From contig NZ_JABXKK010000094.1 of the NCBI RefSeq assembly GCF_017115045.1, positions 62,001-126,000 on the forward strand: a DNA stretch of 64,000 nucleotides, read 5' to 3'. This DNA is from Nostoc sp. NMS8 (GTDB taxonomy: Bacteria > Cyanobacteriota > Cyanobacteriia > Cyanobacteriales > Nostocaceae). Position 1 is the stretch's first letter. Each line of letters begins with the position of its first letter. A model generated the notes under the pieces. The model saw only the letters and a list, made by a program, of their open reading frames with translations. It made no database searches and had not been told where the DNA came from. The position numbers were made by a program, and so were the translations under genes. Of the stretch, positions 23,877-32,082 are shown in pieces.

Positions 23877-25184
23877 CTAACCGTTAATTACAGCGATCGC
23901 ATCAATTTCTACCAACACATCTTTAGGTAAGCGCGATACCTGCACACAAGCCCGCGCCGGGGCTGTATCTTCTGGGAAATATTTAGCATAAATGGCATTC
24001 ACCGCCGCGAAATCATTCATATCAGCTAAAAATACAGTGGTCTTTACCACATCTTGAAAAGTCGCACCAGCGGCTATAAGGATGGCTTCAAGGTTAGCTA
24101 ATACCTGCTCTGTTTGCTTTTTGACATCATCAGTATAGACGACATCACCAAGGCGGGGATCGATGGCAATTTGTCCAGCGATGAAGACAAATTGACCTGA
24201 AGCTGCGATCGCTTGATTATAAGGGCCCACTGGAGCGGGTGCATTATCAGTATTAATTACTTCACGTGTCATAGATATTACTTTCTCTAACGATGTTTCC
24301 TGTCTACCGATTTCTGCTTCAGCTGCGATCGGTTTATAAACCTTTCCATCTGGCATTATCGCACCAGTCAGGTCAGCATTTTTAAAGCTCATGCCGTAAG
24401 TTCTTGCACCAGTTAAATCTGCTCTTTTCAAATTTGCTCCATCAAGATTTGTCTTGATTAAATTTGCCCATCGCAGATTGGCTCTTTCTAAATTTGCTTC
24501 TTGGAGAAATGCTTTTGTAAAGTTTGCACTTTGAAGAGATGCTGCTGTCAAATCGACACCAGCCAAATTTATACCTGATAGATCAACTTGGTTTAAATTC
24601 GCTCTATGAAGTTTAGCTCCTTGAAGGTTGGCACTTTTCAATATTGCCTCAGTTAAGTTTGCTAAAGTTAAGTCAGATCCAGTTAAGTACGCCTCACCCA
24701 AATTTGCCTTAGTTAGATTAGCTTTACTGAGATTAGCTTCAGCTAAAGAAGCCGCAGTCAAGTTTGCGCTACTAAGGTTTGCTCCACTTAAATTTGCTGT
24801 ATCTAGGTTTGCATTAATTAATTGTGCATTACTTAGGTCTATAGCTGTTAGGTTTGACTGTTCTAAGTTTGCATGATTTAAATTTGCGCTATTCAGAGTT
24901 GACCGACTTAAGTCAGCACCATTGAGGTCTGTCCAAGCAAAAATTGCTGAAGAAGCACTTACCGAATTCAACTTTGTATTTACTAAAGATGCGTTAGTGA
25001 GATTTGTACTATTAAGCTTCGCTTTAGTTAGGTTTGCCCCACTTAAATCAACTCCAGTGAAATTTGCACTAGTTAGGTCTATCTCACTGAGGTCTGCACC
25101 TTTGAGATTTTCTTGACTCAAATTTACTGAATGAAATTTCCGTTCCCCTGCGGCGTATTTCTCTAAAAGTTCCTCAGCATCCAT
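23877..25184 (-). CDS. Pentapeptide-repeat protein fused to a RidA domain
   Basis: 435 residues in one frame. Residues about 20-280 are some 50 pentapeptide repeats of the A(D/N)LXX type (LSGANLTKAKLNSTNLTNAS), forming a right-handed beta helix. After a 25-residue linker (PIAAEAEIGRQETSLEKVIS) a complete RidA domain begins at M305 (MTREVINTDNAPAPVGPYNQ) and runs to the end, with the conserved Arg in PARACVQVSRLPKDV. RidA hydrolyses reactive enamine/imine intermediates from PLP enzymes. The internal ATG at 24270-24272 could also yield free RidA of 131 residues, the usual length, but only a weak AGAGAAAG precedes it. Confidence 0.85.
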   Translation of the reverse strand: MDAEELLEKYAAGERKFHSVNLSQENLKGADLSEIDLTSANFTGVDLSGANLTKAKLNSTNLTNASLVNTKLNSVSASSAIFAWTDLNGADLSRSTLNSANLNHANLEQSNLTAIDLSNAQLINANLDTANLSGANLSSANLTAASLAEANLSKANLTKANLGEAYLTGSDLTLANLTEAILKSANLQGAKLHRANLNQVDLSGINLAGVDLTAASLQSANFTKAFLQEANLERANLRWANLIKTNLDGANLKRADLTGARTYGMSFKNADLTGAIMPDGKVYKPIAAEAEIGRQETSLEKVISMTREVINTDNAPAPVGPYNQAIAASGQFVFIAGQIAIDPRLGDVVYTDDVKKQTEQVLANLEAILIAAGATFQDVVKTTVFLADMNDFAAVNAIYAKYFPEDTAPARACVQVSRLPKDVLVEIDAIAVING

Positions 25185-25293
25185 AATGCACCTTTAAATA
25201 CCACTGACACAGTATAATCACAAAAACTTTGTGTCACAGGTATTCTTCTGCCTTTCTCTTTGCGCCCTTTGCGTCCTTTGGGGTTGATTCCTC

Positions 25294-25725
25294 TTACCCC
25301 AACCTCGGACGTATTCCATAATGTCGATACCGCCAATAATCACGCAAAATGCGATCGTGGTCAAAACATAAATTACCAGGCACACACCAATACTCAAAAA
25401 TCCCTACACCCTGAGCATCATCGCCAGCCTTTGGTTCACCCTTAGCTGTCGCCAAAAACACAATACTAATTGTATGCTGACGCGGATCGCGATTGGGATC
25501 AGAATACACGAGTAATTGTTCAACCAACTCCACCTCTAAACCTGTCTCTTCCTCAGCTTCTCGCCGTGCCGCCACTTCCACAGCCTCGCCATAATCTACA
25601 AAGCCACCAGGAATAGCCCAACCTAAAGGGAAATTATGTCTTTCAATTAACACTATTGGCCGATGAGGTCGATCTACTAGTTCAATGATGATATCAACTG
25701 TCGGTGTAGGATTTCGGTAAGTCAT
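25294..25725 (-). CDS. NUDIX hydrolase
   Basis: 143 residues. Complete NUDIX box beginning GGFVDYGEAVEVAARREAEE and finishing ETGLEV, at about residues 40-65. The N-terminus YRNPTPTVDIIIELVDRPHR and the VYSDPNRDPRQHTISIVFLA segment place it with ADP-ribose/NADH-type NUDIX proteins rather than MutT. The substrate cannot be fixed from sequence. The gap up to malQ contains AGTCATTAG repeats. Confidence 0.86.
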   Translation of the reverse strand: MTYRNPTPTVDIIIELVDRPHRPIVLIERHNFPLGWAIPGGFVDYGEAVEVAARREAEEETGLEVELVEQLLVYSDPNRDPRQHTISIVFLATAKGEPKAGDDAQGVGIFEYWCVPGNLCFDHDRILRDYWRYRHYGIRPRLG

Positions 25726-25732
25726 AGTTATT

Positions 25733-25815
25733 TAGTCATTAGTCAGTAGTCATTGGTCATTAGTCATGAGTCATTGGTTATTCCCAAAGGACAAATGACA
25801 AAAGACAAATGACAA
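25733..25815. repeat. AGTCATT / GACAAAT short tandem repeats
   Basis: Repeated TTAGTCATTAGTCAGTAGTC and GACAAATGACAAAAGACAAA words in the gap before malQ. Confidence 0.85.
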
Positions 25816-25926
25816 ACAAAATGAGTTTACTTGATTTCCCCTGCAAATACCGTTCCGTGATAAATTCGATGCGATCGCATCGCGTCTCCATCAGACAATT
25901 GCTCCCTCTCATAATTCAGGTTACTT

Positions 25927-27435
25927 ATGCCTTTTCCTAGATCCAGTGGCATTTTGCTGCATCCTACTTCCTTTCCCAGTCGATTTGGCGTTGGGGATTT
26001 AGGCTTAGAAGCCTATCGCTTCATTGATTTTCTCAAAGAAAGCCATCAACAATATTGGCAAGTTTTACCCCTGGGCCCCACTGGATACGGTAATTCCCCA
26101 TATATGTGCTACTCAGCAATGGCGGGAAATCCGCTGCTCATTAGCCCAGAAAAACTTCTAGAAGAGGGTTTGCTATCTGAAGAAGACTTTGCTCATTTAC
26201 CAGGATTTCCGGCAGAAAAGGTAGATTTTGAGCAGGTTGTACCGATTAAAATTGGGCTACTCAAAAAAGCCTGTGAAAACTTTAGAGCCAATGCTACGCC
26301 TATCCAGCATAAAGAGTTTGAAGGCTTTTGCGACAGTAAAGCCTATTGGTTAGATAATTACGCCTTATTTATGGCGCTGAAAGATGCTAACAATGGAGCA
26401 AGTTGGAATACATGGGAGCCTGAATTTGTCAAGCGGGAACCAGAAGCATTAGCTCAGGTAGAAAGCCGACTCAACGGAGATATTTTTTATTACAAGTTCA
26501 TCCAATTTGAGTTTTTCCGGCAGTGGTCAGACCTGAAAAACTACGCGAATATGCGCGGCATTGATATTATCGGCGATATCCCTATCTATGTAGCTCATGA
26601 TAGTGCCGACGTGTGGGCGCATCCCAACATCTTTTGCTTAGACGAAGAAACGGGGGAAGTTGCCCAAATGGCAGGAGTTCCACCAGATTACTTTAGCGCC
26701 ACAGGTCAATTGTGGGGAAACCCGGTTTATAACTGGGAGGAACTGCAAAAACAAGACTTTAAATGGTGGGTACAGCGCTTTGAGGCCATGCTGGATTATG
26801 TCGATATAATTCGCATTGACCACTTTCGGGGCTTCGAGGCATATTGGTCAGTACCCAAAGGTGAAGAAACTGCCATTAATGGCGAATGGGTGGAAGCACC
26901 TGGAGAAGCTTTTTTTGATGCGATCAAACAGAAGTTGGGCAAGCTACCCGTCTTAGCAGAAGATTTGGGGGTAATTACACCAGGAGTAGAAGCGCTGCGA
27001 GACAAGTATGAATTTCCTGGAATGAAAATTTTGCAGTTTGCCTTTGGTTCAGATCCCGTTAATCCATTTTTGCCATTCAATTACTCGCGGAATGCTGTAG
27101 TTTATACCGGAACTCACGATAATGACACAACCATAGGCTGGTTCAACACAGCTAACGACTACGAAAAGCAAAACTTATGGCTTTATTTAGGTTGCATCAG
27201 CCCTGAAGGAGTCCACTGGGATTTAATTCGCCTAGCTTTGAGTTCCATCGCTAACCAAGCGATTATTCCTTTGCAAGATATTTTGGGATTAGGAAACGAA
27301 GCGCGGATGAATTTTCCCAGTATTGCTGAGGGTAACTGGGAATGGCGCTATCAAGAAGGAGCCTTGAGAGATGAATGGCGCGATCGCTTAAAAGTTCTGA
27401 CTAGACTTAATGGACGCGCCCCGGAAGAGCAGTGA
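25927..27435 (+). CDS. malQ: 4-alpha-glucanotransferase (amylomaltase)
   Basis: 502 residues, the usual bacterial/plant DPE1 length. Disproportionating enzyme that moves alpha-1,4-glucan segments between chains during glycogen breakdown. GH77 landmarks: RSSGILLHPTSFPSRFGVGD at the start, catalytic Asp in IRIDHFRGFEAYW (about residue 295), acid/base Glu in LAEDLGVITPG, and THDNDTTIGW. It stands alone on the plus strand, followed by a CCCATGCCC-type repeat tract. Confidence 0.97.
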   Translation: MPFPRSSGILLHPTSFPSRFGVGDLGLEAYRFIDFLKESHQQYWQVLPLGPTGYGNSPYMCYSAMAGNPLLISPEKLLEEGLLSEEDFAHLPGFPAEKVDFEQVVPIKIGLLKKACENFRANATPIQHKEFEGFCDSKAYWLDNYALFMALKDANNGASWNTWEPEFVKREPEALAQVESRLNGDIFYYKFIQFEFFRQWSDLKNYANMRGIDIIGDIPIYVAHDSADVWAHPNIFCLDEETGEVAQMAGVPPDYFSATGQLWGNPVYNWEELQKQDFKWWVQRFEAMLDYVDIIRIDHFRGFEAYWSVPKGEETAINGEWVEAPGEAFFDAIKQKLGKLPVLAEDLGVITPGVEALRDKYEFPGMKILQFAFGSDPVNPFLPFNYSRNAVVYTGTHDNDTTIGWFNTANDYEKQNLWLYLGCISPEGVHWDLIRLALSSIANQAIIPLQDILGLGNEARMNFPSIAEGNWEWRYQEGALRDEWRDRLKVLTRLNGRAPEEQ

Positions 27436-27436
27436 G

Positions 27437-27512
27437 ACAGGGGGGCATGGGGAGAAATAATAACCAATGCCCCTGCCCCATGCCCAATTTCCCATGCCCC
27501 ATTCCCTATATT
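27437..27512. repeat. CCCCATGCCC repeat tract
   Basis: AATGCCCCTGCCCCATGCCC and a similar second copy between malQ and the RodZ-like gene, which converge. Confidence 0.75.
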
Positions 27513-28337
27513 TCAAAACTTAGGCTTGGCAGCAATCCTAACTTCTTCCTCTTTCCCTGGTTCTCCCATTTCTTTAGCCTTCTCCTGATTGACACTCATC
27601 AAAACACCGCCAGCATTATCAGTTTTCACTGTCAATTGCTCTTGGGCTTTCCAAATTCGATGAGTTCCCTCTGGCAGAATACCCTCAAACTCGGTTTTGC
27701 CATCAGCTACTACACGAATCCAAGATGAGGCTTTCAAGGTGACACCAATCTGTACAACCTGTTCCTTTTGGACGCCGCTCAGGTTGTCGCTGACGGGTTG
27801 TACCTCCATTGACTCTTTTAGTTGAGCTAATTCTGGCTTGACAACAGACTTTTGTTTGGGATATGGCTGATTTTGGCTATTACTTGCTTGTAGTACTGCG
27901 TTATTTAATAACTGAGACAACCCATTTACAGAGCATACTATTAGCAATATGTAAAGAAAGTAAAGATGAATTGGACGTAATTGAGCTAGGGGTGAAGTAT
28001 TCCCAATACCTTGGGAGTTCACTTTTGCAGAACTGATTGGAAAAGTGCCAGAAAATTCTACTCCATTCAAGCCTAGAGCTTCCGCAAATTGCCTAATCAA
28101 ACCCTGAATATAGACTGGTTCTGGCAAATCGTTTAAATTACCTTCTTCGATCGCCTGCAATAATCGCCGAGGAATTCTGGTCAATACAACCACTTGCTCT
28201 AGAGAAAGACCCTGTTCTTGCCGTAATGCCCAAAGTTGAGCGCCTAATTCTGCTAACTTTTCGGCTCGTTGTTCCTCTAATGAAAGTGATGGCTGGTGAT
28301 TATTCTTCTTTCTTAGCCATTTCATGCCTACTGACAC
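27513..28337 (-). CDS. RodZ-like helix-turn-helix membrane protein (DUF4115)
   Basis: 274 residues. Cytoplasmic HTH_25 domain (LGAQLWALRQEQGLSLEQVV, about 31-50, with IPRRLLQAIEEGNLNDLPEP), a single membrane helix (HLYFLYILLIVCSVNGLSQL, about 125-144) and a periplasmic DUF4115 domain (VTLKASSWIRVVADGKTEFE). This is the architecture of RodZ, which links MreB to the cell-wall machinery. The frame starts at GTG 28337 or ATG 28325; either overlaps the end of the pseudouridine synthase gene, showing translational coupling. Confidence 0.82.
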   Translation of the reverse strand: MSVGMKWLRKKNNHQPSLSLEEQRAEKLAELGAQLWALRQEQGLSLEQVVVLTRIPRRLLQAIEEGNLNDLPEPVYIQGLIRQFAEALGLNGVEFSGTFPISSAKVNSQGIGNTSPLAQLRPIHLYFLYILLIVCSVNGLSQLLNNAVLQASNSQNQPYPKQKSVVKPELAQLKESMEVQPVSDNLSGVQKEQVVQIGVTLKASSWIRVVADGKTEFEGILPEGTHRIWKAQEQLTVKTDNAGGVLMSVNQEKAKEMGEPGKEEEVRIAAKPKF

Positions 28338-29112
28338 TCCTTAATTCCGCTAAATCTTTAATAGGTTGCGTTATTTGTTCTTGCAAAAAGTGAATCTCAT
28401 GATCTTTGAGGGAACGATATTTACCCTCTGACAAAAAGGGTTCCTTTAGAGTTTGTAATTGAATTGGGCCGATAGCAGTCCGATGCAGCTTAATTACTGG
28501 GTATCCTAACTGTTGAGCTATACGGCGAATTTGGCGATTTCTTCCCTCCTGCAACACTATTTCTAAAAAGCTTTGCTCGGCACGGCGTTCGATTAGACGT
28601 ACCTTAGCAGCCCTGGTTTTTCTACCCTCCAACATCACACCCTGACGCCACTTTTGGAGTACTGTTTCTGGAGGGTGTCCTTTGACCAAAACATGATATG
28701 TCTTGGAAATACTGTGGCGGGGATGGGTTAATCCAAATGTCAGTTCTCCGTCATTGGTTAGGATTAATGCTCCTGTGGAGTCTGCATCTAGACGACCAAC
28801 TGGGTGAATACCTGAACCCTCCCGTAATTCTTTCGGTAGTAGATCCAGAACTGTTGGTCTGTAGTGAGGGTCGTAGCAAGTCGAAACCACCCCCGCTGGT
28901 TTGTGCAGCAATAGATATATTAAAGCCGGACGCTGCTTTTCGGATACAGGTTTACCATCGATGGCGATCGCATCTTTTTCGGGATCAACTTTTTGACCTA
29001 AATGTGCCAACACGCCATTGATCTGCACCCGTGAGTGCCTAATCATTTCTTCGGCTTCGCGACGAGAGGCGATACCCCATTGAGCAATAATTTTTTGTAA
29101 CCGTACCTCCAT
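28300..29112 (-). CDS. rluB: Ribosomal pseudouridine synthase, RsuA/RluB family
   Basis: 270 residues. N-terminal S4 RNA-binding domain (RLQKIIAQWGIASRREAEEM) and a catalytic domain with the Asp-containing signature VGRLDADSTGALILTNDGEL near residue 114, followed by RNRQIRRIAQQLGYPVIKLH. This family isomerises uridine in 23S rRNA (RluB) or 16S rRNA (RsuA); RluB is the better fit by length, with the exact site not determinable. First gene of a two-gene unit with the RodZ-like gene. Confidence 0.9.
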   Translation of the reverse strand: MEVRLQKIIAQWGIASRREAEEMIRHSRVQINGVLAHLGQKVDPEKDAIAIDGKPVSEKQRPALIYLLLHKPAGVVSTCYDPHYRPTVLDLLPKELREGSGIHPVGRLDADSTGALILTNDGELTFGLTHPRHSISKTYHVLVKGHPPETVLQKWRQGVMLEGRKTRAAKVRLIERRAEQSFLEIVLQEGRNRQIRRIAQQLGYPVIKLHRTAIGPIQLQTLKEPFLSEGKYRSLKDHEIHFLQEQITQPIKDLAELRSVSRHEMAKKEE

Positions 29113-29246
29113 GTGGAAATTGCTGATTTACTGTTAACAATTAAATGATATTTGCATTTTGTAGCGAGTAGGCATAAATGTTACATTTAAGGCTTGTTTA
29201 ATTTATGTTCAGTTGTTGAACAAATACCCATAAACAGATTGGTTAA

Positions 29247-29960
29247 ATGCCAGAGCAAAATTCCCAAACAACAAATGCAAATAAAATCCGCATAATTACG
29301 CAGGTACTTACAACAGCAGTCAAGCTCTGGTTAAGAGCGCAAGTCAGTCAAATATCGGAATTAGAAGTGGAGATCAAAGCGAGCGATCGCCAACTTTTCT
29401 CTGGGCGCATCCCTTCGGTATCTATTTTTGCCACTCATCCAGTTTATCAAGGTCTTCAGATTACACAAATTAAATTAACAGCAGAAAATATTCGGATAAA
29501 CATCGGCTCCGTACTCAAGGGAAAATCCCTACGACTATTAGAAAAAGTACCAGTGGTTGGCGATTTAATCATAGATGAGAAGGATCTCAATGCTTCTCTC
29601 TCATCTGACTTATTATCGACTGCTTTGAGTGATTTATTGGTTAAGGTTTTACCAACACATTACCCACAGACACAACCAATTAATTGGCAAGAAATTCTTC
29701 TAGGGAACAACCAAATTATACTGCGAGGTTTGAGAGTAACCAATAGTGAAACGACGCCTCTAGAGATTTGTCTGGGCTTACAGTTACTCAGTGGGCATGA
29801 GTTGCAAGTGGCACTGATTCCAATCCAGCCTGCCCAAGCAGATATGTTAGAAGACAATCATGAGTACAATCTGGATCTTGGCTCAGATGTCGATATCCAA
29901 GAACTTACACTGATCCCAGGTAAACTGATGTGTCGTGGGAAGATTAACGTTAACCCTTGA
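29247..29960 (+). CDS. LmeA-family phospholipid-binding protein (DUF2993)
   Basis: 237 residues without an obvious signal peptide. The family pattern includes LRAQVSQISELEVEIKASDRQ, PSVSIFATHPVYQGLQITQI and a repeated amphipathic beta design typical of DUF2993. LmeA binds lipids in actinobacterial envelope biogenesis; the role in cyanobacteria is unproven. Divergent from the pseudouridine synthase gene, and its 3' gap is full of palindromes. Confidence 0.78.
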   Translation: MPEQNSQTTNANKIRIITQVLTTAVKLWLRAQVSQISELEVEIKASDRQLFSGRIPSVSIFATHPVYQGLQITQIKLTAENIRINIGSVLKGKSLRLLEKVPVVGDLIIDEKDLNASLSSDLLSTALSDLLVKVLPTHYPQTQPINWQEILLGNNQIILRGLRVTNSETTPLEICLGLQLLSGHELQVALIPIQPAQADMLEDNHEYNLDLGSDVDIQELTLIPGKLMCRGKINVNP

Positions 29961-30000
29961 TGATGACAGATTTAAAAATGCTAATACAGTATTTTAAATG

Positions 30001-30190
30001 ATCTAGTGCCTCTCAGGGGATGAGGAGGACAAGGGGATAATCCCCCGCTTCGTTGCTATCCCACCTCGGAATAGAATTCCAAGTTATTGCATTGAAGGGA
30101 CGATAAACACTTTACTCGCTTCGTTGCTATCCCGCTTCGGAATAGAATTCCAAGGCTAATAGCTTAAGCCCTCTCAAGAGGACTACATCA
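30001..30190. repeat. Two-copy direct repeat of about 38 bp in a palindrome-rich gap
   Basis: CGCTTCGTTGCTATCCC followed by TCGGAATAGAATTCCAAG occurs at about 30051-30092 and again at 30119-30153. Each copy contains the palindrome GGAATAGAATTCC, and CCTCTCAAGAGG lies at 30172-30183. No coding frame. Confidence 0.8.
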
Positions 30191-30197
30191 GAATTTT

Positions 30198-30255
30198 AGT
30201 CCACTTGAGTGGACTTGAGCTACATCCCGCCCGGAATTTAAATTCCGGGCGGGAT
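30198..30255. terminator. Two adjacent palindromes between convergent genes
   Basis: AGTCCACT-TG-AGTGGACT (30198-30215), then a perfect 32-bp palindrome at 30224-30255 whose half is ATCCCGCCCGGAATTT. They lie between the ends of the LmeA-like gene and cdsA. No T-run follows, so they may be repeat-derived rather than a simple terminator. Confidence 0.6.
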
Positions 30256-30362
30256 ATAGGTCAGTGCAATACTTTAACTGTGACAAAAATGTGGTTAATG
30301 ACAATCCCTACAAGGGTTGGGGCTGTTTTTCTTAGGTCTATATTGAACTCAACTGAAAACCG

Positions 30363-31244
30363 CTACAGTAGCGGCAACAGTAGTGTCACGAAATAATAAA
30401 CCAAAGGAGCAGTAAAAATATAACTATCGGTACGGTCTAAAATACCACCATGACCGGGGATTAATTGTCCAGAATCTTTAACTCCAGCATCCCGCTTGAG
30501 CATAGATTCAGTGAGATCCCCTAAAAGACTAGCGATACCAATCAGCAAACCTAATGCTAAACCAGTAAAGGGGGATCTTGGCAAGTGGAGATAATAGGCT
30601 CCTGCTACGGCTACAGCAACACTTGAAGTAATACCAAAAACAGCACCTTCTACAGTTTTTTTCGGGCTAATCTCAGACAGACGGGTTTTTCCAAAGAATT
30701 TGCCAATGGTGTAAGCACCGATATCGGCTGCCCAAATACACAAAAAAGTTAGCAGTGTTGCTGTAAAACCTTGTGGTAGAGAAGCGGAATTTGCCTTCTC
30801 CCAGAAATCGATCCAGTTTGTGGGCCAGTAACCTCCAAAAGGGAGATTGCTAAAAGCAGCACTATCAATTGCTCGTAACCGCACCCAGTAACTTGGTAAA
30901 TAACCTACATAAAATAGCCCCATAATGGAAGCGGAAACATCAGCGATCGTGGCAAATTTGGGTTGAAACAGCAGGTAAAAACAAATAAGTGTGCCAGCTA
31001 TTGGCATCACAGCATCAGCTAAACTGCCATCTAGCGTGCAAATTACCAGCAATACTTGGCTAGCAGCCATTGTGGTTTTAGCAGCAGGAACTATACCTCT
31101 GGCTCGCACCAAATTAAAATATTCCTGTTGTCCCAAAAAGACGATAACCGCAAACATGATGGTAAAATACCAACCACCCAAAAGGGTAACTGAAAGAGCA
31201 AGAGCGATCGCAACAATTCCACTAATAATCCGAGACCAAGGCAT
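30363..31244 (-). CDS. cdsA: Phosphatidate cytidylyltransferase
   Basis: 293 residues with about seven membrane helices. Makes CDP-diacylglycerol from phosphatidic acid and CTP, the entry to phosphatidylglycerol, which is essential in thylakoids. The full C-terminal CDS signature is present: SMLKRDAGVKDSGQLIPGHG followed by GILDRTD (about residues 240-267). Next upstream on the same strand is cbiT, with TTGGATT repeats in between. Confidence 0.96.
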   Translation of the reverse strand: MPWSRIISGIVAIALALSVTLLGGWYFTIMFAVIVFLGQQEYFNLVRARGIVPAAKTTMAASQVLLVICTLDGSLADAVMPIAGTLICFYLLFQPKFATIADVSASIMGLFYVGYLPSYWVRLRAIDSAAFSNLPFGGYWPTNWIDFWEKANSASLPQGFTATLLTFLCIWAADIGAYTIGKFFGKTRLSEISPKKTVEGAVFGITSSVAVAVAGAYYLHLPRSPFTGLALGLLIGIASLLGDLTESMLKRDAGVKDSGQLIPGHGGILDRTDSYIFTAPLVYYFVTLLLPLL

Positions 31245-31249
31245 AGAAG

Positions 31250-31385
31250 TATTTTGGATTTTGGATTTTGGATTTTGGATTAGAGATTAGCTATTCGAGA
31301 TTAGGGATTGGTAATTGTGGCTTGGTTTCTTATGCCCTAAATCCCCAATCTAAAATCTAAAATCTAAAATCTAAAATCTTTTGGA
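31250..31385. repeat. TTTTGGA / AATCTAAA inverted repeat tracts
   Basis: Four copies of GGATTTT at about 31257-31282 face five copies of AATCTAAA at about 31347-31380. The two halves can pair imperfectly across about 60 bp. STRR-type. Confidence 0.8.
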
Positions 31386-31386
31386 T

Positions 31387-31989
31387 TTAGTCTAGTTTCT
31401 CACCACTGAGGATAAAAATGGGATCAACGGCGGTAAAGCTTTGAGAAAAGCCGCGCGTCTCTAAGCGGTTAACCGCAGATTGTACGACTTCGATATTTCT
31501 AGCCCTTAACAGAGAAAAGCTCTGAGAAATAGCATATAGACTTTCTAGATTAGCAGCTGTGGCTACAACCCGACCGGATGGCGGCAAATAATGCCAAGCT
31601 GCTTGCAGTATTTCCTGAATGGGGCGTCCTCCCTCAATACAAATACGGTGAGGGGCAACCTTAAGATCGTGTAAACACTCCGGGGCGCTTCCTTCAACTA
31701 CTTCGACGTTTTTCACATCAAAGCGATCACAGTTACGCTTGATCAGATTAGCTACTTCTTCATCCCTTTCGATCGCGATAATCTGTCCACCTGGACACAA
31801 TAGCCCCACCTCTACCGGAATTGTACCCGTCCCTGCGCCAATATCCCACAACACGGAATCTGATTTTAGCCGCAGTTGGGAAATCAATAGCAGTCGGACT
31901 TCTCGCTGACTCAGAGGAATTCCTGGCAAATGTTCAAATAATTCATCGGGAATACCAGGGGTAATATAAGGCCAAAGTTGGGAGGGCAT
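31387..31989 (-). CDS. cbiT: Cobalt-precorrin C15 methyltransferase subunit CbiT
   Basis: 200 residues from ATG 31989; a TTG four codons upstream is less likely. Class I SAM methyltransferase with motif I VLWDIGAGTGTIPVEVGLL, then IIAIERDEEVANLIKRNCDR and FVDP-like ends. The start PSQLWPYITPGIPDELFEHL and PLSQREVRLLLISQL are typical of CbiT, which methylates C15 and decarboxylates the C12 side chain in B12 synthesis. Other cob/cbi genes are not in the window, and no cobalamin riboswitch fits the 80-bp upstream gap. Confidence 0.92.
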   Translation of the reverse strand: MPSQLWPYITPGIPDELFEHLPGIPLSQREVRLLLISQLRLKSDSVLWDIGAGTGTIPVEVGLLCPGGQIIAIERDEEVANLIKRNCDRFDVKNVEVVEGSAPECLHDLKVAPHRICIEGGRPIQEILQAAWHYLPPSGRVVATAANLESLYAISQSFSLLRARNIEVVQSAVNRLETRGFSQSFTAVDPIFILSGEKLD

Positions 31990-32082
31990 AGAATTACGCA
32001 ATTATACTAAAGATATCAATTTGCCAAATTGAAAAGCTATAAGCTATAAAACTTTTCAACCGTAGCATTATAAGAAAACATA

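Noticed and set aside
24628..25116. Plus-strand frames opposite the pentapeptide repeats
   Set aside because: Periodic sequence (ALVRFA, PLKFA) arises from the complement of the pentapeptide-coding DNA.
31990..32082. Cobalamin riboswitch upstream of cbiT
   Set aside because: Only about 90 bp separate it from a divergent gene and no B12-box-like sequence was seen.
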